From Caldifarciminota bacterium (GTDB lineage Bacteria > WOR-3 > Hydrothermia > WGAB01), in contig WGAB01000053.1 of NCBI GenBank assembly GCA_015489295.1, forward strand, positions 1 to 8,878: 8,878 bases of DNA, read 5' to 3'. Position numbers and translations under genes: made by a program. Shown here one piece after another: positions 1 to 8,491 of the stretch (the stretch's first letter is position 1; every line of letters starts with the position of its first letter). The notes under the pieces are model-generated. The model was not told the origin of the DNA. It did no database searches and saw nothing but the letters and a program-made list of their open reading frames with translations.

Positions 1-851
1 ACCTTCTGGGCCAGGTCCTCGGGCTTCTCGGAGATCAGGATCGTGTTGCCCCGCGACTTGGACATGCGTTTGCCGTCGGTGCCCGGCACCCGGGGGAACC
101 GGGTGAGCAGGGGCTCGGGCACCGGAAAGATCGGCGCATAGTACTCGTTGAACCGCCGGGCGATTTCCCGGGTGAGCTCAATATGGGGCACCTGGTCCTC
201 GCCCACCGGCACCACCTCGCCCTTGTACAGCAGAATGTCGGCCGCCTGGAGCACGGGATACCCCAGGAACCCGTAGTTCACCAGATGGCCGTAGGACAGT
301 TCCTCGCCCTCGGTGGTGTGGAACAGGCGGTTCAACCCCTCGGCCACGGTTTCCTTGAGCCGGGCCCGGAGCAGGCTCCGGTACTCCTCGGCGGAGAGAT
401 GGCTCTGCTGCTCCTGTTGCAGCACCTCCAGGATGCGGTCCAGGGTTTGCTCCACCAGCCGGTCCAGCACCTGCCGGCCCGAGGTTTTGAGTTCCTTGGC
501 CTTGAGTTCCCCCACATACTCCTTGAAGGTGGGGTTCCGGAGGAGGCGGGACAGGGACACCAGCATGGAGAACACGATGTGGAGTTCGGTGTGCTCGGGG
601 ACCCTTGACTGGACAAAGATCACGGCGCGTTCGGGGTCGATGCCGGCCGCCAGCCAGTCCTTGACCATCTCCAGGGTGTTCTGCCGGATGGCCCGGGGGT
701 TCCGGTACTCGGTGGTCATGGCGTGCCAGTCCGCCACCTCAAAGTAGCACCGGTACGAGTCCTGGAGTTTCCGCCAGTTCTCCAGCACGCCGAAGAGGTG
801 CCCGATGTGGAGTTTGCCGCTGGGGCGCATACCTGAAAGGATGGTTTTCAT
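1..851 (-). CDS. trpS: Tryptophanyl-tRNA synthetase, 3' end beyond window
   Basis: Class I aminoacyl-tRNA synthetase that charges tRNA-Trp in the cytoplasm. The first 283 residues are present; the C-terminal anticodon-recognition part lies off the left edge. The ATP-site signature HIGH is at residues 15-18, inside SGMRPSGKLHIGH. The second signature is RMSKS at 262-266, a KMSKS variant with Arg first. Also visible are the family motifs VQSRVPEH (80-87), GYPVLQAADILLY (197-209) and VPVGEDQ (214-220), then HIELTREIARRFN. The overall style is close to the Thermotoga form rather than the E. coli form. Between FK (109-110) and GFLGYPV (194-200) lie 83 residues where E. coli and Thermotoga enzymes, as I remember them, have about 14, so there is a charged, helix-rich insertion of roughly 70 residues. 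The start at 851 is supported by a TCCTCCTT complement (856-863), an AAGGAGGA Shine-Dalgarno on the coding strand. The gene is transcribed divergently from the exported-protein gene. Identification is secure. Confidence 0.96.
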   Translation of the reverse strand, partial: MKTILSGMRPSGKLHIGHLFGVLENWRKLQDSYRCYFEVADWHAMTTEYRNPRAIRQNTLEMVKDWLAAGIDPERAVIFVQSRVPEHTELHIVFSMLVSLSRLLRNPTFKEYVGELKAKELKTSGRQVLDRLVEQTLDRILEVLQQEQQSHLSAEEYRSLLRARLKETVAEGLNRLFHTTEGEELSYGHLVNYGFLGYPVLQAADILLYKGEVVPVGEDQVPHIELTREIARRFNEYYAPIFPVPEPLLTRFPRVPGTDGKRMSKSRGNTILISEKPEDLAQK

Positions 852-872
852 GCCGTCCTCCTTCGGCCGCAC

Positions 873-901
873 AGGGTACGGCCTGGCCGCGGGCTTTGCA
901 A
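873..901 (-). promoter_or_regulatory. Weak candidate promoter for trpS
   Basis: Read on the minus strand, TTGCAA (901-896) is followed after 17 bases by TACCCT (878-873), about 21 bases before the trpS start. It matches the sigma-70 consensus at 4/6 and 3/6 positions. The spacing is ideal but the -10 is poor, and such matches arise by chance. I list it because it is the best candidate in the divergent spacer. Confidence 0.25.
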
Positions 902-957
902 GGCCGGTTCTCCTCACCCGGAGTTTGAAGGCTCCTGCGTTCTCTTCTCGTGGTTCC

Positions 958-986
958 TTGAACTCCGCAGGACGGCCCCTTAACAT
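958..986 (+). promoter_or_regulatory. Sigma-70-type promoter of the exported-protein gene
   Basis: TTGAAC (958-963), a 17-base spacer, then TAACAT (981-986), with a short leader before a strong Shine-Dalgarno (AAAGGAGGTG, 996-1005) and the ATG at 1012. Both boxes match consensus at 4/6. The promoter before the ytxH-gap operon has the same spacing and nearly the same boxes, which raises confidence. The rest of the trpS-to-1012 spacer holds nothing else I can identify. Confidence 0.5.
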
Positions 987-1011
987 GGGGACAACAAAGG
1001 AGGTGAGGTTC

Positions 1012-1680
1012 ATGCTTTCCTATGTGTTGGCCCTGGTTTCCTTCCTTTCGTTCCAGGGGAAAACCGTCGGCGTCCGGATGACTTCGCTCGTGGATCTGCC
1101 GACCACCTACAAGGTGCAGCTGGGGAAGGGTCCGGTGGCCTGGGAGCTGCGCCTGGATTTCTCGCTGGTCGGACAGTGGAGGACCTTATCAGGTGTTGTT
1201 GAGTTCGGTTGGCTGGAGAACCAGGAGAAAATTCAAAAACGCTCGCACACCGCGGGAATAGGGATTGGAATTCTCCGCTGGCACAGGCGCCCGGCTTTCG
1301 CCGTGGGCCGCTGGCATCTGGTGCCCTGGTGGGGATGGGATGTCTCCCTCCGGGGAGATTACGCATGTGAATTCAGTATTTCCACGGCCGACAGCGGGGG
1401 ATGGTGGAAAGAAACCCTGCAGGAGGAGCGGAATCTGAACCTGTTGCTTGGTCCCCGGATCCGGCTGGATGTGGTGCCGCCGTTCTGGCAGGGGCGGGTG
1501 TACCTGCAGGCCACGGCAGGCCTCTTCACTCTGAATGCGGGGTACACCTGGTACCATGACTCCTATAAAGACGCTGATGGACAGCGCGCGGAAGGCACCA
1601 CCCGGGGACCCGAGGTGAGCCTGGAGGGCCTCTCGGCCTTTTTCAACACTTTTAACCTCTGGCTGATGTTTCGGTTGTAA
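1012..1680 (+). CDS. Unrecognised exported protein, probable outer-membrane beta-barrel
   Basis: A protein of 222 residues that I do not recognise as a named family. The start at 1012 was chosen because AAAGGAGGTG (996-1005) precedes it at good spacing; an in-frame ATG at 805 lies inside antisense trpS and has no such site. Residues 1-15 are hydrophobic (MLSYVLALVSFLSFQ) and look like a signal peptide, although the basic n-region is missing and no clear AXA cleavage site is seen. The rest alternates polar and hydrophobic residues and is rich in Trp, Tyr, Gly and Arg, with no catalytic motif. The last strand, FNTFNLWLMFRL, has the alternating aromatic pattern of a barrel-closing strand, but it ends in Leu rather than the usual Phe. 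A small outer-membrane barrel is the best inference; a periplasmic beta-sandwich is possible. Base and codon use looks more AT-rich (ATA, TTG, AAA, GGA) than in its neighbours. It appears monocistronic, with its own promoter and terminator. Confidence 0.75.
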   Translation: MLSYVLALVSFLSFQGKTVGVRMTSLVDLPTTYKVQLGKGPVAWELRLDFSLVGQWRTLSGVVEFGWLENQEKIQKRSHTAGIGIGILRWHRRPAFAVGRWHLVPWWGWDVSLRGDYACEFSISTADSGGWWKETLQEERNLNLLLGPRIRLDVVPPFWQGRVYLQATAGLFTLNAGYTWYHDSYKDADGQRAEGTTRGPEVSLEGLSAFFNTFNLWLMFRL

Positions 1681-1732
1681 CGGATCCGAAGGCCTCAGGA
1701 TCCCCAGGCCGGTGGCTGTGGAAGGACCCTGA

Positions 1733-1748
1733 GGGGAAATCCCTTTTT
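1733..1748 (+). terminator. Minor hairpin with T-run upstream of main terminator
   Basis: GGGG-AAAT-CCC followed by five Ts. The wider area also has the inverted repeat CCTCAGG (1693-1699) / CCTGAGG (1728-1734) with a 28-base loop. The short stem is weak by itself. It may be a leaky first stop before the strong hairpin just downstream, or chance. Confidence 0.25.
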
Positions 1749-1751
1749 GAG

Positions 1752-1795
1752 AACGGCTGCCGCCCCGGCCATGGCCGGGGCGGCAGCCGTTTCTT
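1752..1795 (+). terminator. Strong rho-independent terminator, perfect 40-bp palindrome
   Basis: Bases 1752-1791 form a perfect palindrome: an 18-bp stem (AACGGCTGCCGCCCCGGC arm) with a CATG loop at 1770-1773. It is followed by the tail TTTCTT overlapping the end of the stem (1790-1795). The minus-strand side has no T-run after the stem, so it should stop plus-strand transcription from the exported-protein gene. Its tail ends at the -35 box of the next promoter, so it also insulates the ytxH-gap operon. Confidence 0.88.
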
Positions 1796-1822
1796 GACCC
1801 CATCCGGGAAGGCATGTAACCT
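1794..1822 (+). promoter_or_regulatory. Sigma-70-type promoter of the ytxH-gap-pgk operon
   Basis: TTGACC (1794-1799, 5/6 match), 17-base spacer, TAACCT (1817-1822). The predicted transcript would have a leader of about 19 bases before the ytxH ATG at 1848. The -10 box ends 26 bases before the start codon, exactly as in the promoter at 958-986. It starts in the T-tail of the preceding terminator. Confidence 0.55.
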
Positions 1823-1847
1823 TATCACAAAGCCAAGGAGGTGGCCC

Positions 1848-2084
1848 ATGGCAGAAAACAGGGATTCCGGAAGCCTGGGCTGGGCCCTCACGGCCTTCGT
1901 GCTGGGCAGTTTGTTCGGCGCCGCTCTGGCCGTTTTCCTGACCCCGGCCACCGGCACCGAAACCCGTGAAAAGGTGCGGGAGGTGGTGGACAAAACCCGC
2001 GAAGCCCTGGAAAAGAAACGGCAAGAGCTGAAACGGCGGGAAGAGGAACTTCCCCCGGAGGAAGAGATCCAGGGTGAGGTGTAA
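1848..2084 (+). CDS. YtxH-like small membrane protein
   Basis: A protein of 78 residues resembling the YtxH family (small single-pass proteins often annotated as general stress or gas-vesicle-related, with no defined biochemical role). The hydrophobic segment at about 11-31 (GWALTAFVLGSLFGAALAVFL) runs into TPATGTETREKV, matching the family pattern of a Gly/Ala-rich helix followed by [AT]P-x-[ST]G-x-E-x-R. The rest (about 37-78) is a highly charged K/E/R helix, likely a coiled coil, ending in an acidic tail. The start at 1848 follows AAGGAGGTG (1835-1843); an in-frame ATG at 1794 would overlap the promoter and has no ribosome site. It is the first gene of the operon, 24 bp before gap, so it may be co-expressed with glycolytic enzymes. 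No functional link is known to me. The family call is fairly confident; the role is unknown. Confidence 0.75.
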   Translation: MAENRDSGSLGWALTAFVLGSLFGAALAVFLTPATGTETREKVREVVDKTREALEKKRQELKRREEELPPEEEIQGEV

Positions 2085-4306
<2,222 letters not shown>

Positions 4307-4348
4307 GAAGCGTTTGGATCGCGCGAAACCATAAGGAGGCAAAGGGGA

Positions 4349-5413
4349 ATGCGTGCCCGCAGCAAGCAGTTTCTCAAGGACCTCATCGACACCATGAGCC
4401 CCTCCGGCTTTGAGGGCGAGGCCAGCCGGGTGTGGCGCGACTATGTTCAGACCTTCGCCGATGAGGTGCGCGTGGATGTGCACGGCAACACCATCGCCGT
4501 GGTCAACCCCGGCGGCAAACCGGTGCTCATGCTGGCCGGTCACATTGACGAAATCGGCCTCATGGTGCGGCATGTGGACGAAAACGGATACCTGTACTTC
4601 GGCCCCATCGGCGGCTGGGACGCCCAGATCCTCCAGGGGCAACGCGTTTGGGTGCAGGGCAAGAACGGCGAACGGATTCTGGGGGTGGTGGGCAAAAAGC
4701 CGATCCATCTCCTGGAACCCAAGGAACGGGAACAGGTTCCCAAACTCCACGACCTCTGGATCGACATCGGTGCCAAGGACAAGGACGATGCCCTGAAGCG
4801 GGTGGACATCGGGGCCCCGGCGGTGGTGGCCCTGGGCATGGAGGACCTGGGCAACGGCATCCTGGTGGGCCGGGGCTTTGACGACCGCGTGGGCGCCTTC
4901 GTGGTGGCCGAGGCGTTGCGCCTGGCCAAGCAGAAGAAACTGCAGGCGGCGGTGTATGCTGTCGCCACCGTGCAGGAGGAGATCGGCCTGCGGGGCGCCC
5001 GTACCAGCGCCTTCGGCATCAACCCGGATGTGGGCATCGCCGTGGACGTGACCTTTTCCACCGACTACCCTGGCGTGGACAAGCGCAAGATCGGCGAGAT
5101 CAAACTCGGCGGCGGCCCGGTGATCGCCCGCGGGCCCAACATCAACCCCCGGGTGTTTGACCTCCTGGTGGAGATCGCCCGCAAGGCCAGGATTCCGTAT
5201 CAGGTGGAGGGCATCCCCTACGGCACCGGCACCGACGCCAATGTGATCCAGCTCACCCGAGCCGGCGTGGCTACGGGTCTCGTGTCCATCCCCAACCGCT
5301 ACATGCACTCGCCGGTAGAACTGGTGCACGAAAAGGACCTGGAAAACATCGCCAAACTGCTCGCGGCCTTTGCCGCCCGGCTCACCCCCAAAACCGACTT
5401 CACGCCGTTCTAA
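4349..5413 (+). CDS. M42 family metallo-aminopeptidase (TET-like)
   Basis: A di-metal aminopeptidase of peptidase family M42, whose members usually form large tetrahedral cytoplasmic complexes that trim short peptides. Some have been mislabelled as endoglucanase or FrvX. The length of 354 residues is typical. The expected metal and catalytic residues are present in order: H65 and D67 in AGHIDEIG, the FDDR motif (177-180), E210-E211 in VQEEIGLRGA, D233 in AVDV, and H320 in YMHSPVE. The segment at roughly 75-165 corresponds to the PDZ-like dimerisation domain inserted in the fold. Side-chain preference cannot be read from sequence. A 42-bp gap follows pgk, with AAGGAGG at 4333-4339 before the ATG. 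I see no terminator in that gap, so read-through from pgk is likely. The family assignment is secure; the exact substrate is open. Confidence 0.93.
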   Translation: MRARSKQFLKDLIDTMSPSGFEGEASRVWRDYVQTFADEVRVDVHGNTIAVVNPGGKPVLMLAGHIDEIGLMVRHVDENGYLYFGPIGGWDAQILQGQRVWVQGKNGERILGVVGKKPIHLLEPKEREQVPKLHDLWIDIGAKDKDDALKRVDIGAPAVVALGMEDLGNGILVGRGFDDRVGAFVVAEALRLAKQKKLQAAVYAVATVQEEIGLRGARTSAFGINPDVGIAVDVTFSTDYPGVDKRKIGEIKLGGGPVIARGPNINPRVFDLLVEIARKARIPYQVEGIPYGTGTDANVIQLTRAGVATGLVSIPNRYMHSPVELVHEKDLENIAKLLAAFAARLTPKTDFTPF

Positions 5414-5418
5414 GCACC

Positions 5419-6264
5419 ATGAGCGCCCGGGGATCCGCCGAGGCCAGGCCCATCACGGTCCCGGAACTGGTGGCCATGAAACGGCGGGGCCAGAAGATCG
5501 TGATGGTCACCGCCTACGACTACCTGTTCGCCCGCCTGGCCGACGAAGCCGGCATCCATGTGCTGCTCGTGGGCGATTCTCTGGGCATGGTGGTGGAGGG
5601 CCGGGAAACCACCCTGCATGTGACCCTGGAGCAAACCCTGTACCACACCGCCATGGTGCGGCGGGGCGTGCGCCGGGCCCTGGTGGTGGCCGACATGCCC
5701 TTCCTCACCTATCAGGTGTCGGTGGCTGAGGCCGTGCGGAACTGCGGCCGCGTGCTCAAGGAAACCGGGGCCCACGCCGTCAAGGTGGAGGGCGGCCTGG
5801 AGGTGGTGGACACGGTGCGCCGCCTGGTGGAAGTGGGAATTCCGGTGATGGCCCATATCGGCCTCACCCCCCAGAAGGTGCACCGCTTCGGCGGGTTCCG
5901 GGTGCAGGGCCGCACCCGCGAAGCCCAAAAACGGCTCAAGGAGGAGGCCCTGGCCCTGCAGGAGGCCGGCGCCTTTTCGTTGGTGCTGGAGAGCGTACCC
6001 CTGGAACTCGCCCGCGAGATCACCGAGATGCTGGAGATCCCCACCATTGGCATCGGCGCGGGCCCGTACACCGACGGCCAGGTGCTGGTCCTCCACGACC
6101 TCCTGGGCCTGTTTGAAGAGTTCAAGCCCCGGTTTGTCAAACGCTATGCCCACCTGGCCCAGGAGGTCCGCAGGGCGCTTCAGGCCTTCAAGGCCGATGT
6201 GGAACAGGGCCGGTTTCCCACCGAAGAGCACAGTTTCCGCCTCAAACCCGAGGAGGCAGCATGA
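5419..6264 (+). CDS. panB: 3-methyl-2-oxobutanoate hydroxymethyltransferase
   Basis: Transfers a hydroxymethyl group from 5,10-methylene-tetrahydrofolate to alpha-ketoisovalerate to make ketopantoate, the first committed step of pantothenate and CoA synthesis. The product has 281 residues (family about 260-280). The family N-terminus ITVPELVAMK is present. Metal and substrate residues are seen as D53 (VGDSLGM), D92 (VADMPF), K122 and E124 (VKVEGG), H146 (AHIGLTPQ) and the catalytic-type E191 (LESVP). The C-terminus GIGAGPYTDGQVLVLHDLLG is also standard. The ATG at 5419 lies only 5 bp after the peptidase stop and has no clear Shine-Dalgarno, so translation is probably coupled to the upstream gene. 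The next ATG, at 5476, would cut off conserved residues. panC and panD are not in the window. Confidence 0.97.
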   Translation: MSARGSAEARPITVPELVAMKRRGQKIVMVTAYDYLFARLADEAGIHVLLVGDSLGMVVEGRETTLHVTLEQTLYHTAMVRRGVRRALVVADMPFLTYQVSVAEAVRNCGRVLKETGAHAVKVEGGLEVVDTVRRLVEVGIPVMAHIGLTPQKVHRFGGFRVQGRTREAQKRLKEEALALQEAGAFSLVLESVPLELAREITEMLEIPTIGIGAGPYTDGQVLVLHDLLGLFEEFKPRFVKRYAHLAQEVRRALQAFKADVEQGRFPTEEHSFRLKPEEAA

Positions 6265-6533
6265 AGGTGGTGCTCACCAAAAAGGGCAATGTCATTCGCA
6301 TTTTTACCTCGGAGCGGCTGGAGCCTCCCTTCGCCTTCTGGCTGGGAAAGTGTGTGCGGGATGTGGAACAGGACAGCCATTACCTATTTCTCCTGGCCGA
6401 GGAGACCCTGCCGCCCGGGGACCTCTCCTTCTGGGGCACCAAGATTTGGGAGGTGGAGGATCCCCAGCAGGAGGAGTGTGTGAAGGAGGTTTCGGAGTTT
6501 TTGAAGCAGCTGGTATCCAAGGAAAAGGGCTAA
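6261..6533 (+). CDS. Hypothetical protein, 90 residues
   Basis: I do not recognise this protein. The ATG overlaps the panB stop by four bases (ATGA) and is preceded by GAGGAGGCAGC, so it is a real, translationally coupled gene. The product is soluble, with no membrane segment. It begins with a short beta-like stretch (MKVVLTKKGNVIRIFTS), has an aromatic middle with FAFWLGKCV and DLSFWGTKIWEVE, and ends in a charged amphipathic helix (about 70-90, KEVSEFLKQLVSKEKG). Cysteines at 31 and 73 are too far apart for a CXXC metal site. The pattern could be a small alpha/beta domain or a partner subunit. Its position between panB and a glycosyltransferase gives no firm clue to function. Confidence 0.8.
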   Translation: MKVVLTKKGNVIRIFTSERLEPPFAFWLGKCVRDVEQDSHYLFLLAEETLPPGDLSFWGTKIWEVEDPQQEECVKEVSEFLKQLVSKEKG

Positions 6534-6543
6534 GGGGTCGCAC

Positions 6544-7764
6544 TTGTCAACCGCGGATTCGGGTAAACGGGTCCTGATCGTTTCCTATTACCTGCCCCCG
6601 CTGGGGCGGGGCGGGGTGAAACGCCCCACCAAGTTCGCCAAGTACCTGAAACGCCTGGGCTGGGAACCCGTGCTCCTGGGGGTCAAGCCCATCGCCTATT
6701 ACGCCTTTGATCCCACCCTGCTGGAGGACCTGGAGGGCATTCCGGTGTTCCGGGCGGAGAGCCTGGATGTGGCCCGCATCGCCTACTGGCTGGGAAAACG
6801 TCAGATCAAGGCCTCGCCCTTCACCGAAGGCTTCTCCCGCAGCGTGTTCAACACCCTGCTGTTTCCGGATGCCAAGGTGCTCTGGGTTCCCTTCGCTTAC
6901 TGGTTGGGCCGAAAACTGGAGGAAAAGGGGTTCCGGCCGGACATCATCCTGTCCACCTCCCCACCCTTCAGCGCCCACCTCATTGGTCTCCTGCTCCGCC
7001 GCCACTACCGGGTGCCCTTAGTGGTGGACTTCCGCGACTTCTGGCCCACCGGCATCGTGCCGGCCAACCCGGTGCTGAAGCCCCTGTACGCCCGGCTCCG
7101 GCGGTGGATCGCCCGCCAGGCCGATGCGGTGATCGCCGTGTACCAGGACATCGTGGAGGACCTGGGCTTCGGCGAGTACCTGCCCTCGGGCTACGACCCC
7201 GAGGAACTGGCCGATCTGCCGGAATTCACCCTCAAGGGCGAGATCCCCATTGCCTACACCGGCTCGCTCTCCCTGAAGGAGGCGTCCACCCTGGCCTTCA
7301 TCCGGGCCCTGAAGCAGGTGCCCGGGTTCACGCTGCACCTGGCCGGCGTGGTGCCGGGTTCCATCCTGAAGGAGGTGGACGGCGAACGGGTGTTCTACCA
7401 TGGGTACCTGAGCGCCCGCATGGCCCTGGGCTTTTTGAAGTCGGCCAAGATCCTGTGGTACACCCAGCCCGCCGAGGCGAGCGCCACGGCCAAACTCTAC
7501 GAGTACACCGGTCTCGGCAAGCCCATCCTGGCCACCATTCCGCCGGAAAGCGAGGCCGCCCGGCTCATCGAAAGCCGCCACCTGGGCATCGTGGTGCCCC
7601 CGGAAACCCCGCGCATCGTGGAAGCCTTGAAGAAAATCCGAAACGGGGGGCTCCAGTTCCGGGGTGAAACCCTGGTGGAATTCTCCCGGGAGAACCAGGT
7701 GCGTCGGCTGATCCGCATTTTTGAGCAGGTCCTGGAACGCTCCCGGGCCACGCAACAGGCCTGA
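6544..7764 (+). CDS. Glycosyltransferase, GT-B fold, GT4-like
   Basis: Probable retaining glycosyltransferase of the GT4 type, acting at the cytoplasmic face on a cell-surface glycan or lipid acceptor. Donor and acceptor cannot be told from sequence. The product has 406 residues. The N-terminal acceptor domain starts with VLIVSYYLPPLGRGGVKRP (10-28), including the Gly-rich loop. Later come PDIILSTSPPFSAHL (132-146) and VVDFRDFWP (160-168), typical of this subfamily. The C-terminal donor domain has AYTGSL (237-242) and SATAKLYEYTGLGKPILA (313-330), the E-containing nucleotide-sugar loop, followed by a region that ends in basic helices. No membrane segment is seen. The start is TTG at 6544, ten bases after the upstream stop, with AAGGGG at a good distance; no in-frame ATG or GTG gives an equally complete N-terminus. 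It is probably the last gene of the operon. Confidence 0.88.
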   Translation: MSTADSGKRVLIVSYYLPPLGRGGVKRPTKFAKYLKRLGWEPVLLGVKPIAYYAFDPTLLEDLEGIPVFRAESLDVARIAYWLGKRQIKASPFTEGFSRSVFNTLLFPDAKVLWVPFAYWLGRKLEEKGFRPDIILSTSPPFSAHLIGLLLRRHYRVPLVVDFRDFWPTGIVPANPVLKPLYARLRRWIARQADAVIAVYQDIVEDLGFGEYLPSGYDPEELADLPEFTLKGEIPIAYTGSLSLKEASTLAFIRALKQVPGFTLHLAGVVPGSILKEVDGERVFYHGYLSARMALGFLKSAKILWYTQPAEASATAKLYEYTGLGKPILATIPPESEAARLIESRHLGIVVPPETPRIVEALKKIRNGGLQFRGETLVEFSRENQVRRLIRIFEQVLERSRATQQA

Positions 7765-7798
7765 ACCCTGGGGAGACCCCTCTGGGGCCTGCATAGGC

Positions 7799-7826
7799 CG
7801 GAACAAGGAAACGAAGTTCCGCTTTT
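7799..7826 (+). terminator. Possible weak terminator after the glycosyltransferase gene
   Basis: CGGAAC (7799-7804) pairs with GTTCCG (7816-7821) across an 11-base loop and is followed by CTTTTC. Just upstream are two further small inverted repeats: GGGG-AGA-CCCC (7770-7780), and GGCCT-GCAT-AGGCC (7786-7799), which abuts this stem. None is a strong intrinsic terminator, and the T-tract is short. The clustering in a non-coding spacer after the last operon gene suggests a terminator or structured 3' end, but confidence is low. Confidence 0.35.
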
Positions 7827-7864
7827 CGGCGCCGGACAAGCCCAACACCACCATGAGGAATCCC

Positions 7865-7894
7865 TGAGCCTCCGATGGCAACCCGGCGTATCAT
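7865..7894 (+). promoter_or_regulatory. Candidate promoter for the Nudix gene
   Basis: TATCAT (7889-7894) matches the -10 consensus at 5/6 and would start a transcript near 7901, about 37 bases before the ATG at 7938. The -35 region (TGAGCC or CTGAGC around 7864-7870, spacer 18-19) is poor. A perfect TTGACA at 7903-7908 lies downstream and has no usable -10 at the right distance. Confidence 0.35.
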
Positions 7895-7937
7895 CTGGAC
7901 CGTTGACACCCTTCTCCATACGAAAGGAGCGAAACCC

Positions 7938-8468
7938 ATGATGGAACTCGTGCGCCGAGAGTACCCCTACCGGGGAAAACGCGTGAACCTGCGGGTGGAT
8001 CACCTGAGGCGGGACCGCCGGGAGGTCCGGTGGGAGGTGGTGGAGTTCCGAAACGCGGTCACGATTCTGCCGGTACTTGAAGACGGCCGGGTGGTGTTCG
8101 TGCACCAGTATCGGTACGTGGTGGACCGGCGCATCCTGGAGCTGCCGGCCGGCACCCTGGAACCCGGCGAGGATCCCCGGGAAACCGCCCTGCGAGAACT
8201 GGAAGAGGAAACCGGATACCGCGCCGGAACCCTCCGGAAACTGGCAGAGTTCTTTACCGTGCCCGGGTTGGGCACCGAACGGATGTACCTGTTTGAAGCC
8301 CGGGACCTTGTGCCCGGCCCCATGCGGCTGGAGCCGGATGAAGACCTGAATCTTGTGCTTTTGGACCGGCAGGAGATCCTCGAGGGCATCCGTACAGGGC
8401 GGATCGAGGATGCCAAAACCCTCGTGGGGCTGATGTTTTACCTGATGCCGGAGTTGAAAACCCCCTAA
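7938..8468 (+). CDS. Nudix hydrolase, probable ADP-ribose pyrophosphatase
   Basis: Hydrolyses a nucleoside diphosphate linked to another moiety, most likely ADP-ribose to AMP and ribose-5-phosphate, as a cytoplasmic metabolite clean-up step. The product has 176 residues, usual for this group. The Nudix box GX5EX7REUXEEXGU is perfect at residues 72-94: G72, E78, R86-E87, E90-E91, G93. Proline 109 in FFTVPGLGTERM follows the box by about 15-16 residues, a known mark of ADP-ribose pyrophosphatases. QYRY (57-60) and ELPAGTLEPGE also fit that subfamily. The start at 7938 lies 8 bases after AAAGGAG (7923-7929); a second ATG follows at once at 7941, and upstream in-frame starts lack a ribosome site. 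The HhH gene begins 23 bp after the stop, so the two are probably co-transcribed. Confidence 0.93.
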   Translation: MMELVRREYPYRGKRVNLRVDHLRRDRREVRWEVVEFRNAVTILPVLEDGRVVFVHQYRYVVDRRILELPAGTLEPGEDPRETALRELEEETGYRAGTLRKLAEFFTVPGLGTERMYLFEARDLVPGPMRLEPDEDLNLVLLDRQEILEGIRTGRIEDAKTLVGLMFYLMPELKTP

Positions 8469-8491
8469 TCGACCCCAGTCGAGGGATGGCC

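Noticed and set aside
183..747. Two plus-strand frames inside trpS
   Set aside because: trpS on the minus strand has clear HIGH and KMSKS-type motifs across this stretch; these frames are low-complexity shadows.
805..1011. Upstream extension of the exported protein to ATG 805
   Set aside because: It would overlap divergent trpS, lacks a Shine-Dalgarno, and would bury the signal-like segment; 1012 has a strong site.
4307..4348. Possible promoter between pgk and the peptidase gene
   Set aside because: The 42-bp gap has CATAAG at best and no matching -35; it serves as the ribosome-binding region of an operon gene.
7903..7908. Perfect TTGACA -35 box before the Nudix gene
   Set aside because: At 16-18 bases downstream there is only the GGAGCG-like ribosome-site region, with no -10; it is probably chance.
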